Assembly: GCA_027924645.1 (NCBI GenBank)
Contig: BSBN01000781.1
Coordinates: 1,736,001-1,800,000, forward strand
Origin: Cunninghamia lanceolata
Lineage: Eukaryota; Streptophyta; Pinopsida; Cupressales; Cupressaceae
Direction: 5' to 3'
Length of the DNA: 64,000 nt
The first letter of the stretch is position 1, and the number at the start of each line of letters is the position of its first letter. Below, piece by piece: positions 1-11,428 of the stretch. The notes beneath the pieces are model-generated. The model did not search any database and was not told where the DNA came from. It saw nothing but the letters and a program-made list of their open reading frames with translations. Both the position numbers and the translations under genes were made by a program.

Positions 1-2552
1 AACAGAGGCCTGTAAATGCCATTCTAGAGCCTTTAATCTTTGAGGAAGTTAAAAAATTACTGTCCGCTGGAATAATTTTCCCAGTCAGACATTCTGTCTG
101 GGTAGCTAACTTAGTACCAGTGAGGAAGAAAAACGGAGACATCAGGTTGTGCGTAGACTTTAGAAATTTAAACAAGGCTTCTGAAAAGGATAATTATCCT
201 TTGCCCCCAATAGACGAAGTACTGCAAGCAGTAAATGGCGCAAAGATGATGTCTTTTTTAGATGGTTTTTCAGGTTATAACCAGGTCTTAATTGATAGAG
301 AAGATAGACTAAAAACCACCTTCACTTGCAAATGGGGAAATTATGCGTATAGAAGAATGCCTTTTGGTCTAATTAATGCAGGTGCCACTTTTCAGAGGGC
401 CATGGACGTTGCATTCCGTGGATTATCAGGTAAATGCATTGTTGTGTATATGGATGATTTAACTGTATATTCCAAGGATGCATCCACCCACGCTGAGGAC
501 CTCAGGAAAGTACTCCAGCGATGTGAAAGGTATGGGATTTCCCTTAATCCTAAGAAATGTATATTTGGCGTAACTGAAGGTAAATTATTAGGCCATGTCA
601 TTTCTGAAAATGGAATTTCAATTGATCCGGATAGAATAGAATCCATAAAAAATTTGCAAATACCAAACAGTAGGAAAGAATTGAAATCATTTTTTGGTAA
701 AATTAACTTTGTTCAGAAGTTTATAACAGGTTTTGCAGAGATCGTGCAGCCGTTGAATGCCATGTTAAAGAAAGATGCACAGATGGAATGGACGCCAGTG
801 GCCAAAGCCGCATTTGAAGATATCAAGGAGGCAATTTCTAATGCCCCTGTATTGGCAAGTCCAGACTACACAAGCCCGTTTTACATCTACTCCTTTGCAT
901 CTTCTCATTCTGTCGCGGCTACCTTGACACAGAAAGGTGAAAATAATGAAGAGAGGCCCATAGCATTTATGAGTGCGCCTCTGAAGGATGCATAGCTGAG
1001 ATATCTAGATATCGAAAGACAGGCATTCGCATTAGTGAAGGCTGTGAAAAAATTTAGACACTATATTCTGCGCACCCAGATTAAAGCCATAGTACCAGAC
1101 GCAGCAGTAAAAATGTTGCTGATGCAAAACGAGCCTGGAGAAAAAAGAGCCAAATGGATCACCACACTGCAAGAATTTGACATGGAGATCATTCCCGCAA
1201 AGCTGGTCAGAGGGCAAGCGTTGGTGCAGACAATAGCAAACATGGATCCAAATCTGATAAAACAACAATATGTATTGAATTCCCAAGACGCATCAAGCTG
1301 GTACGATGATTTAAGCACCTTCCTGATAGCTGGAAAGTACCCAAGCAAGATGAAGGCTTCTCAGAGGAGAGCTTTGAAGATTAAGGCACAGAATTATATG
1401 GTGCAAGGAGGTCTTCTATTTAGGAAGAACCATGATGGAATTTATCTGAGATGCATAAACAGAACTGAAGCTGATAGAGTGTTGACAGAACTACATGACA
1501 AATACGGAACCGGTCATGGTTCCCATTTAGCTACAACACACAAAATACTGAGAGCGGGCTATTACTGGCCCACTATGTTCAAAGATACTAAGAGTCACAT
1601 CAGAAGTTGCCACACCTGTCAGACTGCAGCAGACAAAGGGAGAAATCCGGCCAATCCACTGCAACCTGTGATCGAGTCCAGACCATTTGCACAATGGGGC
1701 TTAGATTTTATTGGAGTTATCAATCCCCCATCTTCTGCAGGACACAAATTTATATTGACAGTAACGGACTATTGTACAAGGTGGACTGAGGCCACCTGCT
1801 GCAAGTTTTCCACAACTGAGGTGGTTATCAAGTTCCTTGAAGAAAACATTATCACCAGGTTTGGAACGCCCTATTCATTGGTATGTGATAACGGCCCTGC
1901 TTTCTCTTCTTTAAAATTTTCTAAATGGGCATTTGAATATGGGATTATTCTAAGGTTTTCTTCGAATTATTACCCTCAAGGTAATGGACTGGCTGAATCA
2001 ACAAACAAAATTTTATTAGACATAATCAAGAGGTTAATTGCCAAAAGTCCTAGAGAGTGGAATACTCTGTTAAGATATGCATTATGGGTAGACAGGACCA
2101 AGTTTAAAACAACTTTAGGTAGCACACCTTATCACTTAGTTTATGGGACTGATCCCATACTTCCGGTTAATCTGAGAATACCAACCTAGAAGTTTGCCAA
2201 TGAATATCTAGGCTTTGATAACCATAGGGAAGCCAGAATAGTGCAAATGTTACAACTAGAGGAGAAAAGAGGTCAAGCCCTCGAGAAGTTTGCCAAACAC
2301 CAAGTGGTTGTTAAGAGGTGGTTTGACAAAAGAGCAAGAGTCAAGACATTTAGGATATCAGACTTAGTGTTGTGCTGGGACAAAGCACATGAAAAGAAAG
2401 GAAGCCATGGAAAATTTGATAAATTATGGCTGGGTCCATTACAAGTCTCAGAAATAATAGGAGATAACACCTTTAGACTTAAGACCTTGACTGGAGAAGA
2501 TGTGCCATTACCAGTTAATGGCCAGCATTTGAAACACTACTTCCAGGCTTGA
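1..2552 (+). pseudogene. Ty3-A pol: RT, RNase H and integrase, 5' truncated by the window edge
   Basis: The reading frame is already open at base 3 and is in the RT domain. RT shows FLDGFSGYNQ (catalytic Asp of block A), MPFGLINAGATFQ and VYMDDL (YMDD box). RNase H follows up to about 1250, without a second RNase H after it. Integrase has an HHCC zinc finger (His residues near 1495-1525, CHTC near 1610), then GLDFIG, CDNGPAF and LAESTNK carrying the DDE triad, and a C-terminal GPL barrel ending at 2552. The whole 850-codon stretch stays in one frame and is interrupted only by TAG at 993-995 and TAG at 2187-2189. Motif style suits the Tat group of Ty3/gypsy; that assignment is by eye. It would copy and integrate the element but is inactive as it stands. 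Confidence 0.93.
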
Positions 2553-3557
2553 GGTAAAAGGGGGGGCAGTCCCTTTTTCTTAATGTAAAGTGTTGTAGAT
2601 AATGTATAGTTCTTCTTTTGCTATTTTCTTTTTAGGTTAGTTGTTTGTATAGTTCCTTTTTGTTTGTTTTTGCTTTTTGTTTCTTTCTGTTTGTATAGTT
2701 TTTCTTTTGCTGTGTTGTTTGTACAGCCTGTTTGTTTGGTTTGTTTGTTGTCTCCTCAGCAGGGATCTTTATTTTACTTTAGAGTATTAAGGAGCAAAAC
2801 TAGCAACCATTCAAAATAGTATAAAATTTAAGATATTCAGGTTAACCATTTGCAATTTACACATAACTTGTCACTGTCATGAATGTAGAGAGTTGTTCAC
2901 CTTCTGAAGTTTTGTATTCAATAAATGTGATTGAGAATTCGAAGCAGGTTTCTCACGATGACACACCTAAAATCCTTGGGTTTGTTGAACTTACCAGTGT
3001 AGATATTAGGTGAAAAATCAAAGGTCACCCTTGCTACCATTACAATTCTCAGCTTAATTTCAGCAAGTGTCCACTCCTTGCATCATGAAGTTACAAATTG
3101 CTATATCTTATGAAATCTTTCAAAATTAGAAAACAAAAAATAAATAAATAAATAAAGCGGATTATATTGAAAATATAGATTAAGCCATCTAAGTAACTCT
3201 ACCGGGGCTATGGACGCTCGCTGGCAGTGGGGCTCTACTTAGGAGAATTGTAACGATAACCTTGCCGGGGCTATGGACGCTCGCTGGAAGCAAGGCTCTA
3301 TCCGATCGGCTATGAGGGAATATCCTCACCTACGTAGGCTAATGTCAGTCACTGGTTTGTTCAACCGATCTTCAAGATGAGGATAATTAATCACGTGCAC
3401 ACAACTAAACTGAAAATGGAAATTCATGCATCTTTATTGAATACCTTAAGTCTCAAGCTGAATAGTAATTTGCAGGAAAGACAGTTGGAAGTTATGAGTT
3501 CATTTCATCTAGTTTCCTTGAACACTCTGAATTTAATTGTTTTGTTTGGTTGCTAGT
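2553..3557 (+). other. Ty3-A non-coding region between pol and the putative 3' LTR
   Basis: No ORF of note. Right after the pol stop lies a purine run (AAAAGGGGGGG, 2556-2566) that looks like a polypurine tract. It is followed by T-rich sequence, a TAAA microsatellite near 3138-3160 and a 23-bp perfect repeat (see separate entry). The stretch just before 3558 reads TTTGGTTGCTAG, similar to what precedes the 3' LTR of Ty3-E (TTTGGTTGCCAAGAAT). The LTR could alternatively begin near 2584 (TGTAAAG), directly downstream of the purine run. Confidence 0.5.
3202..3287 (+). repeat. Two perfect copies of a GC-rich 23-mer
   Basis: Bases 3202-3224 and 3265-3287 are identical, 63 bp apart, and begin CCGGGGCTATGGACG. 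Each is followed by a weaker shared GGCTCTA. The motif is much richer in G and C than its AT-rich surroundings and contains intact CpG. Its function is unknown. Confidence 0.85.
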
Positions 3558-6141
3558 TGTTGTGATGTTCACAACACGCCCCATTATGCTCCTTAGCAAA
3601 ATGGGGACCCCTGCTGATGTTTTGCTTTTTGCTTCTACTTGTGTTTTTCTATTTTCTGGCGGTTTGGTAAAAATGAGTCAAGTGCATCATCATCATGATA
3701 TTGGATGAGGTAGGTCATCATCATGAGGTCAGTTTGTCAAAGTTCATATTTTGTTTCTGTGACCTCATATTTAGAAGGAGCTTGAAATTCCATGCAGGTT
3801 TGCCTTTTACTTCACTTGAAAATTCGTCCATATGTGGAAGTTATGCACAGTCAAAGTTTTGGTCAAACCTGATATTCGCAGGAGGATCATCATTTTTTTC
3901 TCCTCAGTCATGTTGTCAAGGTCATCATGATCTTGGTCTATCACCCGATAAAAATCATGCAGTCACAATATCCGGACGTCAATCTTAGGTGGTAGTGCCC
4001 TTTACCCGTCAAATGGCCTTATGCGCATCGTGAGCATCATGATTTTAGGAGGGTCATATTTTATAAACTCGGTTTTGCTGTATGAAGAACATCATCATCA
4101 TATTTGAAATGCCCCCCCGATAATATCCTGAGGTTCAAATATCCGGACATCAACTTTAAGTCATAGTAAGTTTTCCCCGTCGAGCGGTCTTTTGTATCGC
4201 GAGCATCATGCTGATATTATAACATCACCCGATATTATAATATCATGCTGATATTAAATATCACCCTGACTTAGAAAATCCACCATCTGCATAATTTGCA
4301 TGAGCATGCCAAAATCCTATCGGAGGGTCATCATCCTGATCTTTCACAAGAGGGTCATATTTGCTGAAATTCGCTAAGATGATGATGACGTCATCATATC
4401 CTCCTATTCTCCTTCAACATGATGATGATGATGATGTTGTTCTTTTCCCCAATATACAGAAGCGAAACATCCTGATGACGTCATCTGGACCTTCGGAAGG
4501 GAGAGCATCATATTTCCAAGAATATCATGCAGATGAAGTGAACATCGGCCAAATAGAGAATATCGGCCAACATGTTTTTTGACACGCCGATAGCGATAGT
4601 CATGCCGATGGGCGGGAAATGAAGCGGTGGAGTTTTAAACCATTTTTTGGCGCCCGTGGCATTTTTTCAGTCAGCGATGGTTGACCCGATGGGTTTTGAG
4701 CGGTCTGAATGCGTTTTGAACGCGTTTTAAGAGTATTTTGAACCCGATTTCCACGATTTTGCGCAGTCACCTGGATTTAAACGATTATTTTAATTTCCTG
4801 CTGTTTATATGATAAATGAAACACTTATTGCTTGTCTTGTCTTGCAGGCTTGCAGTTGAGGAAGCAGCTGGAAAGTCAACACAGTGACCTCATGGAGGAA
4901 GGAAATCTGATCTCAGGAGCAGGAAGATAAAGACGAAGTGCGAAAAAGTCAAGGCCATTCAAGTAAAGAACAAGGTTGCAGCTGAGAGTATTACTACAAC
5001 AGACAAACAGAAGTTATTACCCAGCTGCCGGAACTTCTCAGAAGGGGCAATATTTCACCCAGATTTGACACTGCTCAGAGATATTTTGAAGGGCTGGTTC
5101 ACCTGTATTTATTGCTGTAACCAGGGGTTTGAACCAGGGGGTTCAGTTAGGTTTCTGCTGTAGTGAGGACAATCAGAATGTCTTTATATTGTGCCTCTCT
5201 ACACTGTAATACTTTACAACAGGGATTTTAGGAAAACAACAGGGGTTACAACAGGATTTTTCTTTTAGGAACATACAGCAAGTTAGCATAGTTTAGAGGT
5301 AGAAGAAGGAGGTCGCCTGTTTGTCTGCAGTAAGGTGCGTGTGGAATGTCTGGCTGCCTTACTGTATCTGTAAAGCTTGTAAGTTCTCTGTAGTATGATC
5401 AATGAAACTAAGATTCATTCCTACATTGTAAATCATGTATGACTATTCGTTTCTAATACAATAGAATCTGGAGTTCTGCATCTATCTTCTGAGTGTTCTC
5501 CTGCTCTTCTTTGTGTTTTGAAATTTTTTCTTTGAGAGCTTGCAATTTTAAATGTATGTTTGTGAAAATGCTCAGAACTTACATTTAAGGTTTTTACTGT
5601 GGATTTGATCAAATTACTATGGTATTTACATAGTGCATAACAGAAACAATTAGATCCTTCGATAGATTAAATGAGGTATAGATTAGATCTTTCTAACTTT
5701 TCCCAACCCATCTAAAATATTTAGCTGAAAACATAGAAATCTAAAGGAAATTGTCTCAAATTTGAAGAAGCATGCATAACAGAGCTATAAGTAGACAGTT
5801 TTCATAAATAGATAAAGAAGAAAGCTGCAAAAATTCAAGAAAACCATCTAAAACTTGCAGCACAGTATCACTTTTATGCAAAGGAATGAAAAGTATTGAC
5901 ATATCTCATGACCTTTTTGCACATTCTTAGTCTAGTAAACCACCAAACAAACCTAAACTACGTAAGGCCCCTTGAACATTACAACTTCACATTGACGAAC
6001 TGAACTTGACCAACCGAACCATTGTAGACTTGGGATTAGTTGAATCTCAAATGATTCCTTCTTATCTTTCAAGTATAGTTTCAGTTCATTATATGTGAAT
6101 TTTAACTTATTGTTATGATTGCATCAAAACAATCATCAACA
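3558..6141 (+). repeat. Probable 3' LTR of Ty3-A
   Basis: The left edge is placed at TG of a perfect hairpin, TGTTGTGA-tgt-TCACAACA (3558-3576), because Ty3-E and Ty3-J LTRs also start with a hairpin and have a similar sequence just upstream. The right edge is placed at ATCATCAACA (6141), matching the ATCAACA end of the Ty3-E and Ty3-J LTRs. The 5' copy lies outside the window, so neither edge nor a target duplication can be tested. A weak TATA-like GTTTATATGATAAATG lies near 4803-4820. No convincing ORF is present; the longest frames are low-complexity. Confidence 0.4.
3690..4620 (+). repeat. Short-motif array in the Ty3-A LTR (ATCATGATG, CCGATA)
   Basis: Dense ATCATCATGATG-like and CCGATA/ATCGGCC motifs. 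A longer unit is duplicated: ATATCCGGACGTCAATCTTA at about 3968 recurs as ATATCCGGACATCAACTTTA at about 4138, and both are followed by CCCGTC...CGTGAGCATCATG or CGCGAGCATCATG. The unit length is therefore about 170 bp. A (GATGAT) microsatellite lies near 4420-4437. Likely U3 enhancer-type repeats. Confidence 0.6.
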
Positions 6142-7250
6142 GGTGCATGTACAAGGAGGAATCTTTCACAGATTCCTGGGATATTCCCGGTTTGTATATC
6201 TGGTTGCAAAGAGAAACATACAAGGAAAATTATACAAAGCAAGAGATACATTACAGGAATATTCCCTCAATGCATATCGGGTTTCAAATGCATATTATGT
6301 TGTATGTTTGCACATGCAATGAAAAGATACAAGGTTTGACATACAAGTGCATCCGCTACAGTGGAATGTACATTCGGCCTTGTATGTTTCTTTGTATATT
6401 TCGCTTGTATGTTTTGTACATACAAGTTGTATGTTTTGTACATACAAGTGAAACATACAAAGAAACATACAAGGCCGAACGTACAAGAGGTGGGGCCTGC
6501 GCACATACAAAGCCGATATATAAAGGTTTACATACAAGATGGACCTGATTGCATTTTTAACTTGTTTTATAAAGTTTTGGGGTCCACCTTGTATATGGGC
6601 GATTGTATATTGCGATATACAAGTCAGAGATACAAGGGTTGTATGCAAGGTGGACTTGAGTCGAAGATCAAATTTAGCATTTTAGGTCTCAAGTCCGCCT
6701 TGTATATGTATAAGTGTTTTGTATATTTGAACATGCAGGGAAATATACAAAGAAAGTGATACAAGCCGGATCCGACCCAACAATCAAAGCAGTTGATAAA
6801 TTTTTGGGGTCCGTGGCTTGTATACTTGGCACTTGTATATTGCGATATACAAGCAAACAGACAAAGGAAGTGTACAAGCTGGATTTCAACGTCTTTTCTG
6901 GCTATTTCATAAAATTTGAAGTTCGTGGCTTGCATGTACAATTGTGCTTGTATATTGCAATATGCAAGGGGCAGATACAGTTTTCAGTGAGGCTCCTTAA
7001 ACTAGCTCAGCAACGAATCAGGCGGTGCCACGTGGCGGCAGACATACATGCAAGTTAACATACAAATGGTGGGGCTCGTATATACAAAGGGAAATTGTAT
7101 GCATATACAATTTCAAAATTCAAAGGGCAAATTCAAGTCTGATATACAAGGCGCCACGCATATACAAAGGAGTTGCAGAGAAGGTTTTGGATGCTGATTC
7201 AGGCAGCAAATTCAAGTGATATATACACAGATGCAAAGCGATATATACAG
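6142..7250. repeat. Array of imperfect palindromes built on CTTGTAT/ATACAAG
   Basis: Almost the whole stretch is made of CTTGTAT and its complement. Self-complementary units lie at about 6370-6482, 6582-6655, 6692-6772, 6809-6883 and 6920-6985. Each starts with a variant of GTCCRCCTTGTAT or TTCGTGGCTTG, contains TTGTATATTGCGATATACAA in two of them, and ends with ATACAAG plus the complement of the start. Short frames on both strands here are by-products of the repeats. A TATA-like CGATATATAAAGG lies near 6513-6526. Probably the U3 of an LTR. Confidence 0.8.
6370..6482. repeat. 113-bp inverted repeat
   Basis: The left arm starts ACATTCGGCCTTGTATG and the right arm ends CATACAAGGCCGAACGT. About 43 bp pair with roughly three mismatches, and the loop contains a second short repeat, TTGTATGTTTTGTACATACA, in two copies. 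If transcribed it would fold into a long hairpin. It is the strongest of the palindromes in the array. Confidence 0.85.
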
Positions 7251-8075
7251 ACGATTGACCAAAACTTTGACCGCCTATATCTCCTCCATCCTGGCAAATT
7301 TTGACATGCTATAAGAGACAAAGATGCATATTTTTGTCCCATCTTTCATTTGGCAAGGTGTTTAGGAGTTTTTATCACTTTTCAATTTCAGATTTGGAGT
7401 CGCATGTTTTGAGTGGTGGACGTTTCAGCAACTTTTTGGGGCAGGATGTAGATATTTTTTGCATTTATTTCTGCAAGTAATGGAAGCTGCTCGCATTGAT
7501 GGTAAAAGATATTTCTCCACCATCCTATTTCAGATATTTTAAGGTATGCATTGCTGAGGATCGATGAAGTAGCAGCTTGCATTGAAGACTTAAAATATCT
7601 TTTATCTGCCCAGTGCCAGATATTTGGTACCATAATTCCTGCAGCTAGACAGTCACTAAATGTAGATATTTTCTGAGACAGCTCTTACAGCACATTTTTG
7701 TAACCGACCTAGGTTAGTTTGGAATGCTATATATATGCATTCATATGATGTAAATAAGGTTGGAAAATTTTTAGCATTCAGGCTTTCTGTTTCCATACAA
7801 AGCCTTCTATACTGTAATTGTGCCTTCCCACTGAATCTACTCAAGTTATTTTGCCTCTTTGGACTGATTTCTAGTTCTGTGTGAATCTGCATATGGTTGT
7901 TTGTGAATGTCTCTGTTCCTCTCAATCATCTGGTTTCTCACCTTTGCTAGGATCAATTGAATCTGTGTATGTTTTCTTGTTATATTTGGTTATGCTGTGC
8001 ATTTCCTCAGTATTGTGAGGGTTCTTTTATTAAACTTGGTGAATCACCCTTTGTTCTTAAGATTCAGTAGTTTTA
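7251..8075 (+). other. LTR-like R/U5 sequence following the palindrome array
   Basis: No coding potential. It contains TATA-like runs (near 7218-7240 and GCTATATATATGC near 7727) and a T-rich downstream stretch typical of LTR R/U5 sequence, up to CTTGGTGAATCACCC near 8050. Its edges and any partner LTR are not visible, so this could be a solo or truncated LTR that includes the palindrome array as U3. Confidence 0.35.
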
Positions 8076-8078
8076 GGT

Positions 8079-8551
8079 GATAACCAATTAAGGAAGCTGG
8101 CCTTCTCTGGAGGTTTGATCTCATTTAGCAAAGTCCCACACTTAGAGATCATTCCCATGTTACTCCAGATTGCTGAGGTTTCACAACTGTACGCAAGGGT
8201 GCAAATCTGGGTGATAACAAATACATTGTGCAAGTTTTGGAGTGTGGGTTTTTTCACCCAAAAGGATTTTACCCATGTATATATTGTGTCATTCCATTTA
8301 TACTTGTTTGTGAATGTATGGTAATCTCTCTGGTCATGTGAAACATAACTGTAACTAAAAAGAACTAAGAAAAATTTGCACCACTTCCCCTCATTAGATT
8401 GGTGTAGGAAGTTGTTTCCACTTACCTTGCTTCCTTCCACTAGGAAAGGCTCGAACTTGACAGTGAGCATCTTAGAAATGTGTTCCATCAAGTTTTGTAA
8501 AAAGTGTGAATAGTTTGCATTTGTTTGATTCATATTTTCAGGATAACCAAT
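8079..8551. repeat. 453-bp segment flanked by a 10-bp direct repeat
   Basis: GATAACCAAT occurs at 8079-8088 and again at 8542-8551. The enclosed segment (8089-8541) contains, near 8224-8275, a stretch resembling the copia LTR R region seen in Copia-F on the minus strand (ATTGTGCAAG, GTGTGGGTTTTTTCACCC, then TTTTACCC). It could be a fragment of a copia LTR or a small non-autonomous element with a target duplication. Long minus-strand frames in it look non-coding. Confidence 0.4.
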
Positions 8552-8766
8552 CGGTGTTTGTTTCTCAAATCATTGTATATTCAAAATCTTTTGTTGTTTG
8601 CGAGGAGGGGAATCATTACTATTTCCCATAGATGATAACTGCCTTGTTCTTTTTCTATCATTTGATTTCTTATTTCAGTGAGTTAATCTTTCATAATGAA
8701 AGGACTATCTTCCACTGTAGCAACCCTGTACCATAATTTCTTGTTTCAGTTGTTCAATTTGTCTTT
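8552..8766. other. Short stretch with no recognised gene
   Basis: AT-rich sequence between the repeat-flanked segment and the Ty3-B gag remnant. It may be the degraded 3' end of the gag frame. Confidence 0.4.
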
Positions 8767-10987
8767 CTAATGCATTTTGGTTAGCTCCCGATCCTTGGAG
8801 GGATAACGGAGGAGGAACCTCATCATAAATACCGTTTCTTCATGGATGAGGTAATTTTCAACTTTCTCCTTATCCACTTCTATCATACCCACTATTTCAT
8901 CATAATCCAAATAGTCATCTTCCATTTCTACTATATTTTGTTCCATCATATTGTATTAATTATATCTAGGGAATGGATTAGTAAAGATCTATAAATTCTG
9001 ATTCAGAGGAGCAATTGACTTACTTCCATTATCATTCACATCAGTTACTTGTATAACATTTGACTTGATGAGGTCTTGAATTTTATGTTGAAGACACATA
9101 CATCGTTCAATATCATGCCCTTGTTGTCGATGATAATGACAGAGCATTAGCATCGAAGTGAGGTCCTTGTATTCTACTAGTATCTAATGGTTTGATTGGA
9201 GGAAACTTTAAGAGATTATTACTCACTGCTTTATTCATGATAGAATGTAAGGAGTCTAATATCAAAGTGAACTATCTTTGTTGTTATCGATATTGAAACA
9301 GTGCCCTCTTCGGATTAGTGATAGTGGACACTTATGAAAAATTGTTTGAATTATGCCCATTAACCTTGATGAAACTCTTATTATCCGTCTTAAATTTGTT
9401 TTGTGAAGGTACACCTGTGGATTGACCAACTTGAGACGATGAGTTTTGGTTTTCATATTGACTAGACGAAAGTTGATAATCACAAAGGGATGTGGATAAA
9501 TGTTGAAAAGAGTTATACTTCATCAATATTATCTTATCATAGATGTTAGGTTGTAGATTTGTAATGAATACCTTCTGAACATCCTCATCATTCATCTGGT
9601 ATTGAATTTGTGCATAAAGAGCTTGATACTGACTAATAAACTCAGTTAACTTCTCTTTTGGACCTTGCTTGCAATGAATTAAATCAATTAATGAGACTTG
9701 AGGTTCAATGTTTGCTTGAAAATGTTGTAGGAATTGATCAACTAGTTGAGAGAAAGAGTGTATTGAATTCAGAGGTAAAGAGCAAAACCATTCTAAAACA
9801 GTATCTTTGAGAGATCATGGGAAAATTTTTGCTAACAAGTCCTCTTCAAAGTAGAAATCACTCCACATAGTCGTGAATGCTGCCACATGAGTATTAGGAT
9901 CACCTTTTCCACCATATTTTTCAAAGCGAGGGGTTTCAAACTTCTTAGGCATAGTAGTTCTCAAGGTTGCATAAGATAAAAGATTACGAGCATGATAAGT
10001 TAGTACATTAGGTTGTGAAGAATTTGTCAAGCTTGTTACCTTTTGTTGTAAAGAGGTCATGCCTTGCAAGAGTTGGTTTAAGAGGGCATCATTAGGAGAT
10101 GCGGTTTGAGAATTTGAAGTCGTGGTCATGAAATTTTGAGGAGATTGATTATGAGTGGTAATGAAAGGTGGTTGAGAATATGTGTGATTGAGTGGTGGTT
10201 GAGAATATGTGCGATTGAGTGGTGGTTGAGAGTGATTATTCATAAAAGAAGTCACCTTAGGTGCTAATTTTTGATAGTTGAATCCCACAGCTTTGTAATT
10301 TTATGAATTAGTGTCATTAGATACTCCAATACTAGTGGTAGAATTACTACAAGCATGTGCATTAGTAATAAGAATTATTGATGTAAAAGTAGACATTCCA
10401 GTAGTTGATGTAGGTGAAGATACTTGTGTATGAGATGGTGATGACATGTTATTAATAATATTCACACATTCAGTCACCAGCATAACATTATGATACATTA
10501 TATGCATTAAACCTCAAAGCATGTTAACACTATCTTGTCCTTCTTTTAGCCATTCTCTTATGTTGTGAACAATAGGTACGGCTTCATCTGTTATTCTTTC
10601 ATTTTCCATAAATGCTTGAAAATCAGCTAGTTCTTTATCAAGTTTGTTTATTTGCACATCGGGTACATGTGTTATCACGTCAATAGGGTCCTCAACATCA
10701 TGAAATATTTGTTCTTCCATTGTAGTTGTAGGAGGTATAATATCTTGCAAATTTTGTGTTTCTCCTTTTGTAAAGAAGGTGTTCAATGGATTTTTAGATG
10801 GAGGAACAATGTTGGTTTCAAGGGCACTAGAACCCATTAATCTAATACTCCTCCTTAAAGGGTTATTTCTATTAGGGCAGCGAGTTATAAGACTCATGCA
10901 AAAGCATACAACACTCAATGCATAAACTAATAGAACAAACCCTAGGATGAAAGTGTATTTGTTGAAATACACAATGTGTAAATGCAA
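8767..10987 (-). pseudogene. Ty3-B gag polyprotein, broken
   Basis: Read on the minus strand. An N-terminal part (10987-10514) with a hydrophobic stretch and RRSIRLMG is followed by a Gln/Pro/Ser-rich tract with repeated SQPPLN (about 10230-10150). Next comes the start of a retrotransposon gag domain, KFETPRFEKYGGKGDPNTHV (about 9960-9880). The rest of the capsid-like domain runs through about 9600-9330. A zinc knuckle, CHYHRQQGHDIERC, lies at about 9145-9100. At least three frame changes or stops break it. The knuckle spacing and the GKGDPNTH motif suit plant Ty3/gypsy gag. No pol follows, so the element is truncated near 8.6 kb. Confidence 0.75.
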
Positions 10988-11428
10988 AGATTGAGATGCA
11001 AATGCAAAAAATACTATGATGAAACACTAAAATCAGAAATCAGTCCTAAAAGAGTGTTTAAAGGAGTAGTAAAATCTGAAACAAGATTTTAACTACAAAC
11101 CCTAGCTTTTGCAAAGACTAGGTTATACAAAAAATGCATAATTTCAAGCAAATTCTACCAAATAAAGCATGAAAATGTAATGCAAATGATTATAAAATGA
11201 TGTATTGCTGCAATTTATATTAGATCTAATGTAAAAATTAGAGATTTGATGAAATGCAATGAAATTGATGCAAACTATGTCAAAATGCAAGCCTAGGATG
11301 CCAAATTTTTTCAATTTTTTTTGTAAATTTTTAAATGCAATAAGATGAAAATGAAATGATTGAATGCAAATCTAAAGTACAAAAATCAGAAAGGTGCAAA
11401 ATTCAATAAAAACAAGGGTTCATCAAAA
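10988..11428 (-). other. Ty3-B untranslated leader between 5' LTR and gag
   Basis: AT-rich, no ORF, rich in AAATGCAA-like words. A primer binding site complementary to initiator Met tRNA is not visible next to the LTR end; the first internal bases (minus strand) read TTTTGATGAACCC. Confidence 0.45.

Noticed and set aside
2553..2600. 3' LTR of Ty3-A starting right after the purine run
   Set aside because: Kept only as an alternative: the nearest TG (2584) lacks a terminal hairpin, whereas 3558 has one and the E-like upstream sequence.
6370..6985. CRISPR-like array
   Set aside because: The repeats are imperfect, palindromic and unevenly spaced, and this is plant retrotransposon DNA.
6115..7219. 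Several overlapping open frames of 60-130 codons on both strands
   Set aside because: They are translations of the CTTGTAT/ATACAAG repeats (Tyr/Ile/Cys-rich, no domain) and exist on both strands at the same place.
8057..8533. 158-codon minus-strand frame as a gene
   Set aside because: No recognisable domain; it overlaps LTR-like sequence and the repeat-flanked insert.
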